Shown here: positions 55,587 through 64,000 of the stretch, piece after piece | Layout of the letters: each line of letters starts with the position of its first letter | Position numbering within the stretch: the stretch's first letter is position 1 | Source: Gammaproteobacteria bacterium | GTDB lineage: Bacteria; Pseudomonadota; Gammaproteobacteria; Burkholderiales; Rhodocyclaceae | NCBI GenBank assembly: GCA_018828385.1 | Contig: JAHJVE010000014.1 | Coordinates: forward strand, 114,776-178,775 | Reading direction: 5' to 3' | Length of the DNA stretch: 64,000 bases | Notes under the pieces: generated by a model | Databases searched by the model: none | What the model was told of the DNA's origin: nothing | What the model saw: the letters and a program-made list of their open reading frames with translations, nothing else | Made by a program: the position numbers and the translations under genes

Positions 55587-58500
55587 TCAACGGACCAGCC
55601 AGCGCTCCACATCCGCGGGCTCCATGGGGCGGGCAAAATAGAACCCCTGGATGTTGGTCACCCCCTCGGTTTTCAGGAAATCCACTTGTCCCAGTGTCTC
55701 CACACCCTCGGCAACAATCTCCACATTGAAACTCGAGCCAAGGGCGAGAATCGTTCGAACGATCGCGATGTCAGCGCCGGAGCCGGGAACACCATCTATA
55801 AATGACTTATCAATTTTGAAACAGGTAATCGGGAACATTTTTATATGGGAGAGCGATGAATAACCTGTCCCAAAATCATCAACTGCGAGCATCACGCCAA
55901 GCGCTCGCAGGCCCAATGTAATGTTGCGGGCAACTTCGCCAGACTCCAATGCCCCCTCGGTTATCTCCAGTTCGAGACGGCTTGGCTCGACATCCCATTT
56001 GCTTATCGCGTTAGCGACATCGGTAACGAATGATTCCCGAAGCTGAACTGGGGCCACATTGACCGAAACCTTGGGAATCGGAATAGACCGGTCGCTCCAG
56101 TCCTTCATTTGCCAGCAGGCCTCATTGAGCACCCAATGGCCAAGGTCCACCATCATCCCCAGCTCTTCGAGCACGGGGATGAACTCGGCCGGAGACAACA
56201 CACCCCGCACGGGGTGTCGCCAGCGCGCCAGCGCTTCGACGCCTTTCAGCACGCCGCTGCTTGGATCGACCTGAGGCTGATACACCAGAAAAAATTGTTC
56301 ATCCTGTAGCGCATGACGAAGTTCGCTCGCCATCATCAGCTTCGAACCCAGATCCTTCGTCATTTCTTGCGAGAAGAACTCGTAGCAATTCCCACCTCGT
56401 TGCTTGGCACCGTACATCGCGGTATCGGCAGCCTTGATCAGATCCGTCGCATGTAGCCCATCGGCAGGATAAATGGACACACCGATACTGGCCGTCGGCA
56501 CCAGTTCATGGCCGACCATAAAGAGCGGCGCAGCGAGTTGCTCGAGCATCCGCGCCAGAGCTTCCCCGATGATCTGAAGATCATCGATACCCTCCATGAC
56601 CAGAACGAATTCGTCACCGCCCCAGCGGGCCAGCATGTCCTGTTTTCTGGTGGCGGCGAGAAGACGATCTGAAACCGCCCGGAGAAAATGGTCTCCGACC
56701 GAATGCCCAAGGGTGTCGTTGATGATCTTGAAGCGATCAAGATCGATAAAGACAACAGCGGCCCCACGATTCTGGCGCTTGCAGCGCAGAATGCTCTGGG
56801 TCAGCCGCTCGGTAAAATTCATGCGGTTGGGCAGGCTGGTCAGAGAGTCATGATTCGCCATGTAGAAAAGCCTTTCCTCAGCCTGTTTGGCCTTGGAAAT
56901 ATCAGAAAACACCGCCACATAGTTCCGAATCTTGCCCGTACTGTCGAGAATGGCAGAAATACTGCCCCACTGAGGATAGATCTCACCGTTTTTTCGACGA
57001 TTCCAGATTTCGCCGACCCAGCGCCTTTTTTTCCTCAGAACGGACCACAGGTCATTATAGAAATGGGGAGTATGGACGCCCGATTTCAGCAATCTTGGGG
57101 TCTGCCCTACCGCCTCAGCGGAGGAGTAACCGGTTATTTCGGAAAAAGCACGATTGATTGAAACAATGCGGCCTGCCGGGTCAGTCAACATCACCGCCTC
57201 CGCTGCTTCATCAAGAATGACTTCAGTAGCGGCACTATCGTCGCCACGGTTCGGATTCGCCGTCTCGCCGAAGACGACTACGCAGCCAGCAATCTGGTCA
57301 TGATCGACCAATGGGGTACAGACATACTGAGCCAGCATCGGTATCCGGTTCTCGCTACCACCCAGCGTCTGTGTCCCTTGACGCGTTTCACCGTCCTGCA
57401 GCGTCGCGATAAATGGGCAAGCATCATGGTTGGAAGGCTTCCCCCCAACCGACGACGCGACGCAAAACACGTCACAACAATGTCGCCCGACAAGGTCATC
57501 ATCATGCCCAAGCAACCTTGCCGCAATCTCATTGGCATAAATGACGGTACCACTCTTGTCGAGACTGACCAGGCCTTCGCCTGCCGCCTCCAGAATCTGG
57601 GTATGACGCCGGTGCACATCCTCGATAGCCAGTTGATAGTTATAGCGCTGGGTAACATCCCTCGCGTTGAGCAGGACTTCTTCGTCACCATGCGTACCGC
57701 GGGTATGCTTCAACGTCGCTTCCACCCATAGGTCTGAGCCATCCACGCGACGGCCGCGCATGACCTTGGTAGCCATCGAGCCCAGGGGCGCCAGTGTGGC
57801 GAGAAGGATGTCGACGCTTTCAGTGTCTTCAGCCAGAACATCTGCCAGACACAGGCCAACCAGACGATCGCTTTCGCGCCCGAACAATTCGCGACAGGCT
57901 GGCGACGCAAAACGGAAGTGCCCGCTCAGATCGAGGCGCGCGATCATGTCGGTAGAGTTCTCTGCCAGCAGGCGATAACTTTCCTCGCTGCTTTTAAGGG
58001 CTTTTTGCGCGATCACGTCGATCAGGGCCAGTGAAAGCGAATTCGCCGCATCGATTTCAACCTGAGACCAACCAAGGGACTTGTCGTGATAAGTCTGAAC
58101 CCAGGTTGCAAATGAAGTTCTGGGCGAAATACGGACACCTGAATCATCACTGACCAAGGCCTTCTTTGGGTTTCCAGCCCAGCGCATGGTACGCAAGATG
58201 CCATGACGAAACCACATGATGAAACTGGTCAACTTGGTGTCAAGCGGAGCCACCATAATGCCGCTGATGCCGTCGGTAGGAAGTGCCTCGTCGGTCCCTT
58301 CCTGAATCAATCGACCGAGATCGTCGGAAGAAAATACGGGCGCCACGGGTTTCGCTTTTAGTACTTCAAGCAGGCGATCCATGACAGGGTCCGAAGGGAC
58401 AGCGCCGAGCGTATAGCGCGAGCCGTCAATCACGATCACCGCGCCAACTGCCCGGACCAGGCCAAGTAACTGCTCTTTCAAGGCGACAATCACCGAATCA

Positions 58501-59549
58501 AGATTGTTGGACGAACGGATCAATTCGGTTAGCTCTGACAATAGCTCGCGGATTCGCTGACTGAGCGAATCCCGCTCCATGGTATCCATGTTGATCAACT
58601 TGAGCGAAACCACCCTGCCGATGAACTCGTCCAGTTCCCGCGCTCTCAGGCCGACATAACGTGGCGTCATGTGATGGCAGGCAATCAGCCCCCAAAGTCG
58701 GTCATTTTGCACCAGCGAAATGCTCAGGCTGGCACATACCCCCATGTTGCGCAGATACTCGACATGTACTGGTGACATGCAGCGCAACCACGAATGGCTC
58801 AGATCGATGGGCTGTTCCAGTGGTCTCCCACCGGCAGAGCAGAGCGGCACAGGGACAGCATCGACATCGGCAATGACCCGAACCAGGTTTTTCTTGTACA
58901 GGGCTCGCGCCTGCGGCGGGATATCTGAAGCCGGGAAGCGATTTCCGAGATACGAGTCAGTTCCCTCGGTTTTGCTCTCAGCAATGACTTCTCCATCCCA
59001 GTTACTGTCGAAACGGTACATCATGACGCGGTCGAACCCGGTCAGAGCCCGGACCTGCTCGACTGCCAACTGGGCGTATCTCCCCAGATCGGATTCGGAA
59101 TCGAGCTTCCAGAGGGCATCGCGAACCGGGATAAAAAGATTATGAAAGACATCGCCGGCCGATGGCTGGACATGTTCGATCTCAATGACAAAAAGGTCGC
59201 CGGAAAGAAATACCTGAGCGTCGTACAGGAGAGATTTCCCCGCGAACGGCAGTGTTACCGACCAGACCTTGGCGCCACACCACGGCCCAAGCCCAATCAG
59301 GGTCTCGACCCACTTGGCCTGCTTTTCACCAATCAGCTCGCGTAACGGCATGCCGGTCACCAGATCGACATCGGGGAAGATGGTCTGCAGATTTTGACTG
59401 GCAGCGCGAACCGTCAGGGTTTCACAGTCCACTGCAAGCAATACGCCAACGGGCTGGATGTTGCCAACCAGATGAATGGGCTCATCGGCACAAATCTTCA
59501 AGGCCGCTTCAAGCGCCTCCTGCTCACATTCAGTTAGCTTGTTGGGCAT
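55587..59549 (-). CDS. Bacteriophytochrome with PAS-GGDEF-EAL output
   Basis: 1320-aa red/far-red photoreceptor expected to control c-di-GMP. Order: N-terminal PAS with the biliverdin cysteine (KICADEPIHLVGNIQPVG, Cys about residue 20), GAF with FPASDIPPQAR and RFDSNWDGEVIAES, PHY with the tongue motif SPRTSFATW, three PAS domains (about 520-860), then GGDEF with an intact ARWGGDEFVLV and EAL with GVEALARWRHP and VDDFGTGYSSL. Both catalytic domains look intact, so it may make and break c-di-GMP depending on light. It overlaps the heme oxygenase gene by 20 bp. Confidence 0.93.
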   Translation of the reverse strand: MPNKLTECEQEALEAALKICADEPIHLVGNIQPVGVLLAVDCETLTVRAASQNLQTIFPDVDLVTGMPLRELIGEKQAKWVETLIGLGPWCGAKVWSVTLPFAGKSLLYDAQVFLSGDLFVIEIEHVQPSAGDVFHNLFIPVRDALWKLDSESDLGRYAQLAVEQVRALTGFDRVMMYRFDSNWDGEVIAESKTEGTDSYLGNRFPASDIPPQARALYKKNLVRVIADVDAVPVPLCSAGGRPLEQPIDLSHSWLRCMSPVHVEYLRNMGVCASLSISLVQNDRLWGLIACHHMTPRYVGLRARELDEFIGRVVSLKLINMDTMERDSLSQRIRELLSELTELIRSSNNLDSVIVALKEQLLGLVRAVGAVIVIDGSRYTLGAVPSDPVMDRLLEVLKAKPVAPVFSSDDLGRLIQEGTDEALPTDGISGIMVAPLDTKLTSFIMWFRHGILRTMRWAGNPKKALVSDDSGVRISPRTSFATWVQTYHDKSLGWSQVEIDAANSLSLALIDVIAQKALKSSEESYRLLAENSTDMIARLDLSGHFRFASPACRELFGRESDRLVGLCLADVLAEDTESVDILLATLAPLGSMATKVMRGRRVDGSDLWVEATLKHTRGTHGDEEVLLNARDVTQRYNYQLAIEDVHRRHTQILEAAGEGLVSLDKSGTVIYANEIAARLLGHDDDLVGRHCCDVFCVASSVGGKPSNHDACPFIATLQDGETRQGTQTLGGSENRIPMLAQYVCTPLVDHDQIAGCVVVFGETANPNRGDDSAATEVILDEAAEAVMLTDPAGRIVSINRAFSEITGYSSAEAVGQTPRLLKSGVHTPHFYNDLWSVLRKKRRWVGEIWNRRKNGEIYPQWGSISAILDSTGKIRNYVAVFSDISKAKQAEERLFYMANHDSLTSLPNRMNFTERLTQSILRCKRQNRGAAVVFIDLDRFKIINDTLGHSVGDHFLRAVSDRLLAATRKQDMLARWGGDEFVLVMEGIDDLQIIGEALARMLEQLAAPLFMVGHELVPTASIGVSIYPADGLHATDLIKAADTAMYGAKQRGGNCYEFFSQEMTKDLGSKLMMASELRHALQDEQFFLVYQPQVDPSSGVLKGVEALARWRHPVRGVLSPAEFIPVLEELGMMVDLGHWVLNEACWQMKDWSDRSIPIPKVSVNVAPVQLRESFVTDVANAISKWDVEPSRLELEITEGALESGEVARNITLGLRALGVMLAVDDFGTGYSSLSHIKMFPITCFKIDKSFIDGVPGSGADIAIVRTILALGSSFNVEIVAEGVETLGQVDFLKTEGVTNIQGFYFARPMEPADVERWLVR

Positions 59550-60177
59550 GGCAACCGTCCAAAATACTTTCCATCATTGCAAATGTCTTTTTCGCCGAAT
59601 CGGTCGCACAGCTAATTGCCTCGTCGTCGATCAGGGTGGTGTCCATGAACCGCTCGAATTCACGCCAGAATTCGGGAATACGTTCGCCATATCCGTAAAA
59701 GAAGCGAGCCCCGTTGGCCGGCGTCAACCCATGGTGAGTTGCCAGATGCCGGGAAATCACCTGGCCGCCCAGCGATGATCCTTCGACGGTGTAGAGCAGG
59801 CCAACCAATTGCCCGACATTCAAGACCGGCAAGGAAGCAAGTGGTGAGGCAGTAAAAAAGTGGGAGTCCTGGGGATCAATTCCCAGTTTCTCGAGATCCT
59901 CCGCAATCCACTGGAGCTTGCGTCTCGGCTCGTATGAAAACGAAATGGTCAGGCTGGAGAGCGAGCGATCAATGGCACTTTCGACCACCCGATAGAAATG
60001 ATGGTAGGCCACCAAAACCAATCGATACATCGCCATCGAATAGTCAGAACGGGTGATTCCACGCAGCAATGGATGCTGATTGAGCCGAACATGTTCTGCA
60101 TGAGTTTCATCTCGCAGCAGTTGGCGTACCACGGAAGCTACCGAGTTGTCGGCGCTATGCATTGAACGCTCGGTCAT
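59530..60177 (-). CDS. bphO: Heme oxygenase (biliverdin-forming)
   Basis: 215-aa BphO-type enzyme opening heme to biliverdin, the chromophore of the adjacent bacteriophytochrome. Seen: DETHAEHVRLNQHPLL with the proximal His, and GLLYTVEGSSLGGQVISRHL, the distal-helix glycines. The start ATG overlaps the stop of the regulator gene (ATGA), and its end overlaps the phytochrome start by 20 bp; the three genes form one translationally coupled light-sensing operon. Confidence 0.92.
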   Translation of the reverse strand: MTERSMHSADNSVASVVRQLLRDETHAEHVRLNQHPLLRGITRSDYSMAMYRLVLVAYHHFYRVVESAIDRSLSSLTISFSYEPRRKLQWIAEDLEKLGIDPQDSHFFTASPLASLPVLNVGQLVGLLYTVEGSSLGGQVISRHLATHHGLTPANGARFFYGYGERIPEFWREFERFMDTTLIDDEAISCATDSAKKTFAMMESILDGCHAQQAN

Positions 60178-61100
60178 GGGTACCCTGGGGTTGGTGCTGA
60201 AACCTTGCCAACCCTTTCCATCAGGGCATTTGCAGCTTCACGCAGGTCGGAAAATACACGAACGCCATCAGGGGCACGCTTGATCTCGCCAGCGCCCGCC
60301 CCCCCCGCCCAAATCTCGATACTGCCGGGAAGAACTTCTCGCAATTGGGCAATGAATGGCCGGGTACGGTGCCTGGGATAGGATGAACTGATGGAGAGCG
60401 CGACGATATCGGCCTGACAAGCCTGCGCTGCCATATTCAGATCGCCCAACGGCGTATGAGGCCCGAGATAGATACAATCGGCACCGCCATCCGCCAGAAC
60501 CGCCTGGGCCATCAAGAGTCCCAGAACATGCAACTCCTCGCTCGGGGTAGAGAAAACGATGCGCGGAAATCCGGGCTTCGGACTCAAGTTGCCGATTTCG
60601 CGAAACAGCATCCCCAGCAAGCACCCTGTGCCCAAATGCTCCTGATAGACCTCGATTTCACCAAGAACCCACGCATCGCCAAGACCGACCGTCAGTGGCG
60701 CAATGGTCTGCTCGATGAAATCAGTCAGGGATTGCCTGGCGCGTTCGCCTTCCAGGAGCCTGTTCAACCCTTGAATATCATTTACCCGCAAGCGCTCGAT
60801 GGCTTCACGGGTGGCAGCATTTTCCGTGACGTTGGCTTTGCTGCAGCCAAATGACGCGATGAGTTGATCAAGCTGCTCGATCGATTTCCCGACAATCTGT
60901 CCTGGCCGGAGTCCGCCATCCAGGAGGCGCTTGATCTGGCGTAGTTGAGCGATCTGTTCGCTGGCGTAACCATACGCACCGTCGGGCAACTGAACGATGG
61001 TAGGAAAACCATAACGTGACCGCCACTTGCGAATAAGGTCATTGCTGAGACCTGTTTCGCACTCCATATCTGCGGCACGAACAATCATGTGATTTTTCAT
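60174..61100 (-). CDS. CarH-like MerR regulator with B12-binding domain
   Basis: 308-aa transcription factor. N-terminal MerR-type HTH (about 5-72; TGLSNDLIRKWRSRYGFP, DGAYGYASEQIAQL), a helical cap and a cobalamin-binding Rossmann domain. Two B12 signatures are intact: W144-x9-E154-H155 (AWVLGEIEVYQEHLGTG), the Wx9EH motif of CarH photoreceptors, and E189-x-H191-x-x-G194 (EELHVLG), the lower-ligand motif. It should bind adenosylcobalamin and release DNA in light. ATG 61100 used; 61088 is possible. A perfect 16-3-16 dyad begins 22 bp upstream. Confidence 0.85.
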   Translation of the reverse strand: MKNHMIVRAADMECETGLSNDLIRKWRSRYGFPTIVQLPDGAYGYASEQIAQLRQIKRLLDGGLRPGQIVGKSIEQLDQLIASFGCSKANVTENAATREAIERLRVNDIQGLNRLLEGERARQSLTDFIEQTIAPLTVGLGDAWVLGEIEVYQEHLGTGCLLGMLFREIGNLSPKPGFPRIVFSTPSEELHVLGLLMAQAVLADGGADCIYLGPHTPLGDLNMAAQACQADIVALSISSSYPRHRTRPFIAQLREVLPGSIEIWAGGAGAGEIKRAPDGVRVFSDLREAANALMERVGKVSAPTPGYP

Positions 61101-61122
61101 CGCCGCAGATGATACGCGAACA

Positions 61123-61157
61123 AAAATTGTCCGTGACAGATTGTCACGGACAATTTT
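61123..61157. promoter_or_regulatory. Perfect 16-3-16 dyad, operator of the light operon
   Basis: AAAATTGTCCGTGACA (61123-61138), spacer GAT, and the exact complement (61142-61157). Within it, TTGTC/GACA half-sites recur, allowing a tetramer to bind, as CarH-type repressors do. It lies 22 bp upstream of the MerR-like gene, where autoregulation would be expected. Confidence 0.7.
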
Positions 61158-61258
61158 CAACTAAAAAAGTTCTGCTATCTGAAAACTCGCGGGAGAATAT
61201 GACGCGAAGATCACATGAACCTTCATCGCAATCGCTCTGGAATTCCCTTTTACCGGGG

Positions 61259-61999
61259 CTAAACGGAACGCAGAGTATCAATCCAGATCAGCGTTGCCAT
61301 GCGCCCGGTGACGCCATCGCGGCGGTAGGAAAAAAAATCGGCCGCTTCGCTGAAAGTGCAACGCTCGCCACCGCTGATCGAGCTAACGCCAGCCGCGTTC
61401 AGGCGCTGGCGGGCGAGCAGATAGATGTCGGCCAGCCATTTTCCCGGCCCGTGTGGCACAAAGGCATCGGAGGCCTGCGCGTCGTGTGCGACGAACTCGG
61501 CGCGAACCTCGTCACCGACCTCGAAAGCCGACGGACCAATGGCCGGACCCAGCCAGGCGAGCAATTCGCCGGCTGGCACAGCCATCTGCGCCATGGTTTC
61601 TTCGAGCACACCGGCCGCCAGCCCGCGCCAGCCGGCATGCGCGGCGGCAACCACCGTCGCGGCCCGGTCGCAAAAAAGAACGGGCAGGCAATCGGCGGTC
61701 ATCACGGTGCAAACCACGCCGGAATCTCGCGTGAAGGCCGCATCGGCCTCTTTCAATTTTGGGCTTTTTTTCGGGTTGACCGTAGCAATGCCGTGCACCT
61801 GCTTGAGCCAGGCCGGCTCTGCCGGCAGATGCTCGCGCAGGGCAGCCCGATTGGCCGCAACATGCGCTGGATCGTCACCGACATGATCGCCGAGGTTGAA
61901 ACTGTCCCACGGCGCCGGACTACAACCGCCGCCACGCAAGGTCTGCAAGCTGCGGACCCGGGCTGGCGCCGGCCAGTCCGGAACCAGCAGATTAGCCAT
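61259..61999 (-). CDS. pgeF: YfiH/PgeF-type peptidoglycan editing (laccase-domain) protein
   Basis: 246-aa DUF152 protein, a purine nucleoside phosphorylase/laccase-like family with a peptidoglycan editing role in E. coli. Seen: QVHGIATV, VMTADCLPVLFCD, AAAHAGWRGLAAGV and LGPAIGP, including the metal-binding His/Cys/His set. ATG 61999 overlaps the end of rluD by 8 bp, the usual arrangement. Repeat copy H lies inside, read as GIATVNPKKSPKLKE between the QVHG and DAAFTRD blocks. Confidence 0.92.
   Translation of the reverse strand: MANLLVPDWPAPARVRSLQTLRGGGCSPAPWDSFNLGDHVGDDPAHVAANRAALREHLPAEPAWLKQVHGIATVNPKKSPKLKEADAAFTRDSGVVCTVMTADCLPVLFCDRAATVVAAAHAGWRGLAAGVLEETMAQMAVPAGELLAWLGPAIGPSAFEVGDEVRAEFVAHDAQASDAFVPHGPGKWLADIYLLARQRLNAAGVSSISGGERCTFSEAADFFSYRRDGVTGRMATLIWIDTLRSV
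61751..61789 (-). repeat. Dispersed 40-bp repeat, copy H (inside pgeF)
   Basis: Same strand as pgeF. Minus strand carries ATTGCTACGGTCAACC, an A-rich middle and CCCAAAATTGAAA. It is read in the TVN frame, as in copy F. Confidence 0.85.
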
Positions 62000-62951
62000 A
62001 GCGCAGGGAATCGAGAAGGTCACGCATATCCTCCGGCATCGGTACTTCCCACTGCATTTTCAGGCCGGTCAGCGGATGCACCAGGCCGAGACGCGTTGCA
62101 TGCAAGGCTTGCCGCGGAAACTCGGGCAGCTTCGGATTGTGCTTGCCATAAACCTGATCGCCGACCAGCGGGTGATGAATGGCCGCCATATGCACGCGAA
62201 TCTGGTGCGTCCGGCCGGTTTCCAGCGAACACTCGACGAAGGTCGTGTAGGGAAAGAGTTCAAGAATGCGGATATTGGTAATCGCCGGCTTGCCGCCGCG
62301 GTTTTCCGGCACGATGGCCATCTTGATGCGCTGCGACGGATGGCGGCCGATCGGTTCATTGACCGTCCCCTCGTGCTTCATGGCACCGGCCGCCAGGGCC
62401 AGGTAAATGCGCCGCACCGTCCGCGCCTGCAACTGGCGAACCAGATCGGTCTGCGCTTCCAGCGTCTTGGCGACGACGAGCAGGCCGCTGGTGTCCTTGT
62501 CGAGACGGTGCACGATGCCGGCGCGCGGCACGGCCTCGATCCCCGGCACGTGATGGAGCAGCGCATTCATCAGGGTGCCGCTCCAGTTGCCACTACCCGG
62601 ATGGACAACCAGCCCGGCCGGTTTGTTGATGACGAGCAAGGTCTCGTCCTCGAAAACGACGTCGAGCGGGATGTCTTCAGGCAGTTCAGGCTGGTTGCGG
62701 ATATCGTTCGGCTCGCTGACCAGCAGCCTCTCGCCGCCCATCATCTTGCGCTTGGGTTCAGTCTCGGCCTTGCCATCGACCAGCACGCAGGCATCGCGCA
62801 CCCAGCCCTGCAGTCGGTTGCGGGAATGCTGCGGCAGCAACTCAGCCAGCACCTGATCGAGACGGCGGCCATAACTAGCGTCAGGAACGGTCAGGTGGAG
62901 CGGTTCAGTTCGGCTATAATCGCCGGAGTTTTCAACAGGATCATCATTCAT
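61992..62951 (-). CDS. rluD: 23S rRNA pseudouridine synthase RluD
   Basis: 319-aa pseudouridine synthase modifying helix 69 of 23S rRNA. Seen: an S4-like N-terminal domain (RRLDQVLAELLPQHSRNRLQGW), the catalytic GIVHRLDKDTSGLLVVAK with the active Asp, and ETGRTHQIRVHMA. ATG 62951 is chosen because the following residues match the family. It shares the CATG palindrome with the bamD start. An in-frame upstream start at 63089 would run through bamD and was rejected. Confidence 0.95.
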   Translation of the reverse strand: MNDDPVENSGDYSRTEPLHLTVPDASYGRRLDQVLAELLPQHSRNRLQGWVRDACVLVDGKAETEPKRKMMGGERLLVSEPNDIRNQPELPEDIPLDVVFEDETLLVINKPAGLVVHPGSGNWSGTLMNALLHHVPGIEAVPRAGIVHRLDKDTSGLLVVAKTLEAQTDLVRQLQARTVRRIYLALAAGAMKHEGTVNEPIGRHPSQRIKMAIVPENRGGKPAITNIRILELFPYTTFVECSLETGRTHQIRVHMAAIHHPLVGDQVYGKHNPKLPEFPRQALHATRLGLVHPLTGLKMQWEVPMPEDMRDLLDSLRYG

Positions 62952-63777
62952 GGTGCGAAGTTTACCTGCATTCCAGTCATTCCCCGCGCTCTTCCGCGTG
63001 CTAATGGCTGTATTCATTGCCGCATTCATCGCTGGCTGCAGCTCAATGCCCGACCAGATCGACGAGACCGCCGGCTGGTCGGCCGGCAAGCTCTATGGCG
63101 AAGCCAAGGATGCCCAGATCGACGGCAACTGGGAAAAGGCGGCCAAAATGCTCGAGAAGCTCGAAGCCCGCTTCCCCTACGGCCGCTACGCCCAACAGGC
63201 CCAGCTCGAACTTGGCTACGTGTATTGGAAAGGCAACGAGGCCGGCTCAGCCCTTGCTGCCTGCGACCGTTTCATCAAGCTGCACCCGAGCCACCCGGCT
63301 ATCGATTACGTTTATTACCTCAAGGGCCTGATCAACTTCAACGAAGACCTCGGACTGACCGCACTGGTCAGCACCCAGGATCCGACCGAACGCGACCCCA
63401 AGGCCGCCCGCGAATCCTTCGAATCGTTCAAGGATCTGGTCACCCGCTTCCCGGACAGCAAATACACGCCGGATGCGACGCTGCGCATGAACTACCTGAT
63501 CAATGCGCTGGCCTCGCTGGAAGTCCACGTCGCCCGCTACTATCTCAAGCGCGGCGCTTACATCGCCGCCGCCAACCGCACCCAGTACGCGATCAAGACC
63601 TACCCGCAGGCCCCGGCCATCGAAGAAGCGATGTTCATCATGATCGCCGCCTACGACAAGCTGGGCATGAACGATCTGCGCGACGACGCCGACCGCGTGA
63701 TGAAGAAGAATTTCCCGAACAGCAGTTTCTACACGGATGGGCTGAAGAGCAAGACGGCCTGGTGGCAGCTCTGGTAA
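62950..63777 (+). CDS. bamD: BamD, outer-membrane assembly lipoprotein
   Basis: 275-aa lipoprotein of the BAM complex that inserts outer-membrane proteins. N-terminal signal with lipobox IAGCSS (Cys 30), then TPR-like repeats (AKMLEKLEARFPYGRYAQQAQLELGYVYW; ESFKDLVTRFPDSKY). ATG 62950 has AGGA upstream and gives a normal signal peptide; an internal ATG at 63007 would truncate it. Divergent from rluD, the classical proteobacterial arrangement. Confidence 0.95.
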   Translation: MVRSLPAFQSFPALFRVLMAVFIAAFIAGCSSMPDQIDETAGWSAGKLYGEAKDAQIDGNWEKAAKMLEKLEARFPYGRYAQQAQLELGYVYWKGNEAGSALAACDRFIKLHPSHPAIDYVYYLKGLINFNEDLGLTALVSTQDPTERDPKAARESFESFKDLVTRFPDSKYTPDATLRMNYLINALASLEVHVARYYLKRGAYIAAANRTQYAIKTYPQAPAIEEAMFIMIAAYDKLGMNDLRDDADRVMKKNFPNSSFYTDGLKSKTAWWQLW

Positions 63778-63806
63778 GCGAGTCTGCCCAGGCAGAATGC
63801 AGCGTG

Positions 63807-63836
63807 AGGCCGCCGATCAGGGCGGCCTTCTTTTTT
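63807..63836 (+). terminator. Terminator of bamD
   Basis: Stem AGGCCGCC (63807-63814) / GGCGGCCT (63821-63828), followed by TCTTTTTT. Confidence 0.92.
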
Positions 63837-63887
63837 GGTGGATTTAGTTCCGATAATTAGCTTGGGGTTCCGCCTTGCTGGCGGGCG

Positions 63888-63917
63888 TACTTTCTTTTGC
63901 TTCGCCAAAAGAAAGTA
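63888..63917. repeat. Hairpin core of a widely dispersed proteobacterial repeat
   Basis: TACTTTCTTTTG (63888-63899) and its exact complement CAAAAGAAAGTA (63906-63917), loop CTTCGC, continuing GCCAAAGAAAAGGCGACCCC. From memory, near-identical sequences are scattered in many beta- and gammaproteobacterial genomes, often mis-annotated as small genes. No gene was recognised in 63837-64000. Confidence 0.6.
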
Positions 63918-64000
63918 GCCAAAGAAAAGGCGACCCCAAGGTCGGCGCCCTTCGGGTACCTTGCGCTACTCGGAATGCCGGGCGGCTGGCTAAACTCGCC

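Overview
The window is a GC-rich chromosomal segment of a betaproteobacterium, most likely of the Rhodocyclales (Dechloromonas/Azonexus-like). This rests on protein family content: tig-clpP-clpX-lon-hupB, a class I PHA cluster with PhaR, an acetate module with a symporter/kinase fusion, and menaquinone genes. No database search was possible, so the taxon is an inference.

Layout. 1-3.2 kb: end of prmB, a spermidine-synthase-like gene and convergent pepD. 3.25-10.58 kb: a 7.3-kb integrative element in the 3' end of tRNA-His, bounded by a perfect 56-bp direct repeat. It has a tyrosine integrase, an AlpA-type regulator, a P4-type primase-helicase, small unknown genes and a reverse-strand cargo pair: a HIRAN + GIY-YIG + membrane-tail protein and a 95-aa partner. 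Perfect 18-bp inverted repeats flank the cargo. No capsid genes are seen, so it looks like a phage satellite or minimal integrative plasmid. 10.7-19.6 kb: protein quality control (tig, clpP, clpX, lon), hupB, an HDOD gene, trmJ and suhB, then tRNA-Ser. 19.9-33.9 kb: a long reverse-strand acetate module with acs, a symporter-histidine kinase fusion, a receiver, a kinase-like/exonuclease fusion, two DUF294 proteins, a degenerate exonuclease and an ActP-like symporter with its DUF4212 partner. 34-46 kb: fumarase, two paralogous degenerate REC-GGDEF proteins, a CorA-like protein, ilvBN with a valine-rich leader and attenuator, a PilZ protein and menBC. 46-50 kb: a short KdpD-like kinase, KdpE-like regulator and Kup. 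50.5-54.5 kb: phaR, phaB1, phaB2, phaC. 54.6-61.2 kb: a ZIP transporter and a translationally coupled light operon (CarH-like MerR regulator, heme oxygenase, bacteriophytochrome-GGDEF-EAL) with a perfect 16-3-16 dyad in front. 61.3-64 kb: pgeF, rluD, bamD and a dispersed hairpin repeat.

The most unusual signal is a dispersed repeat of about 40 bp, found in eight copies, all sharing the invariant 10-mer ACGGTCAACC. Four copies lie just after or at the end of genes (one supplies the C-terminus and stop codon). Four lie inside essential-looking genes (ilvB, menC, pgeF, the symporter-kinase) and are translated in three different ways without breaking the frame. Seven of eight lie on the same strand as their host or upstream gene. 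The second strong candidate is the HIRAN/GIY-YIG cargo module of the satellite element, which has the layout of an anti-phage defence cassette.
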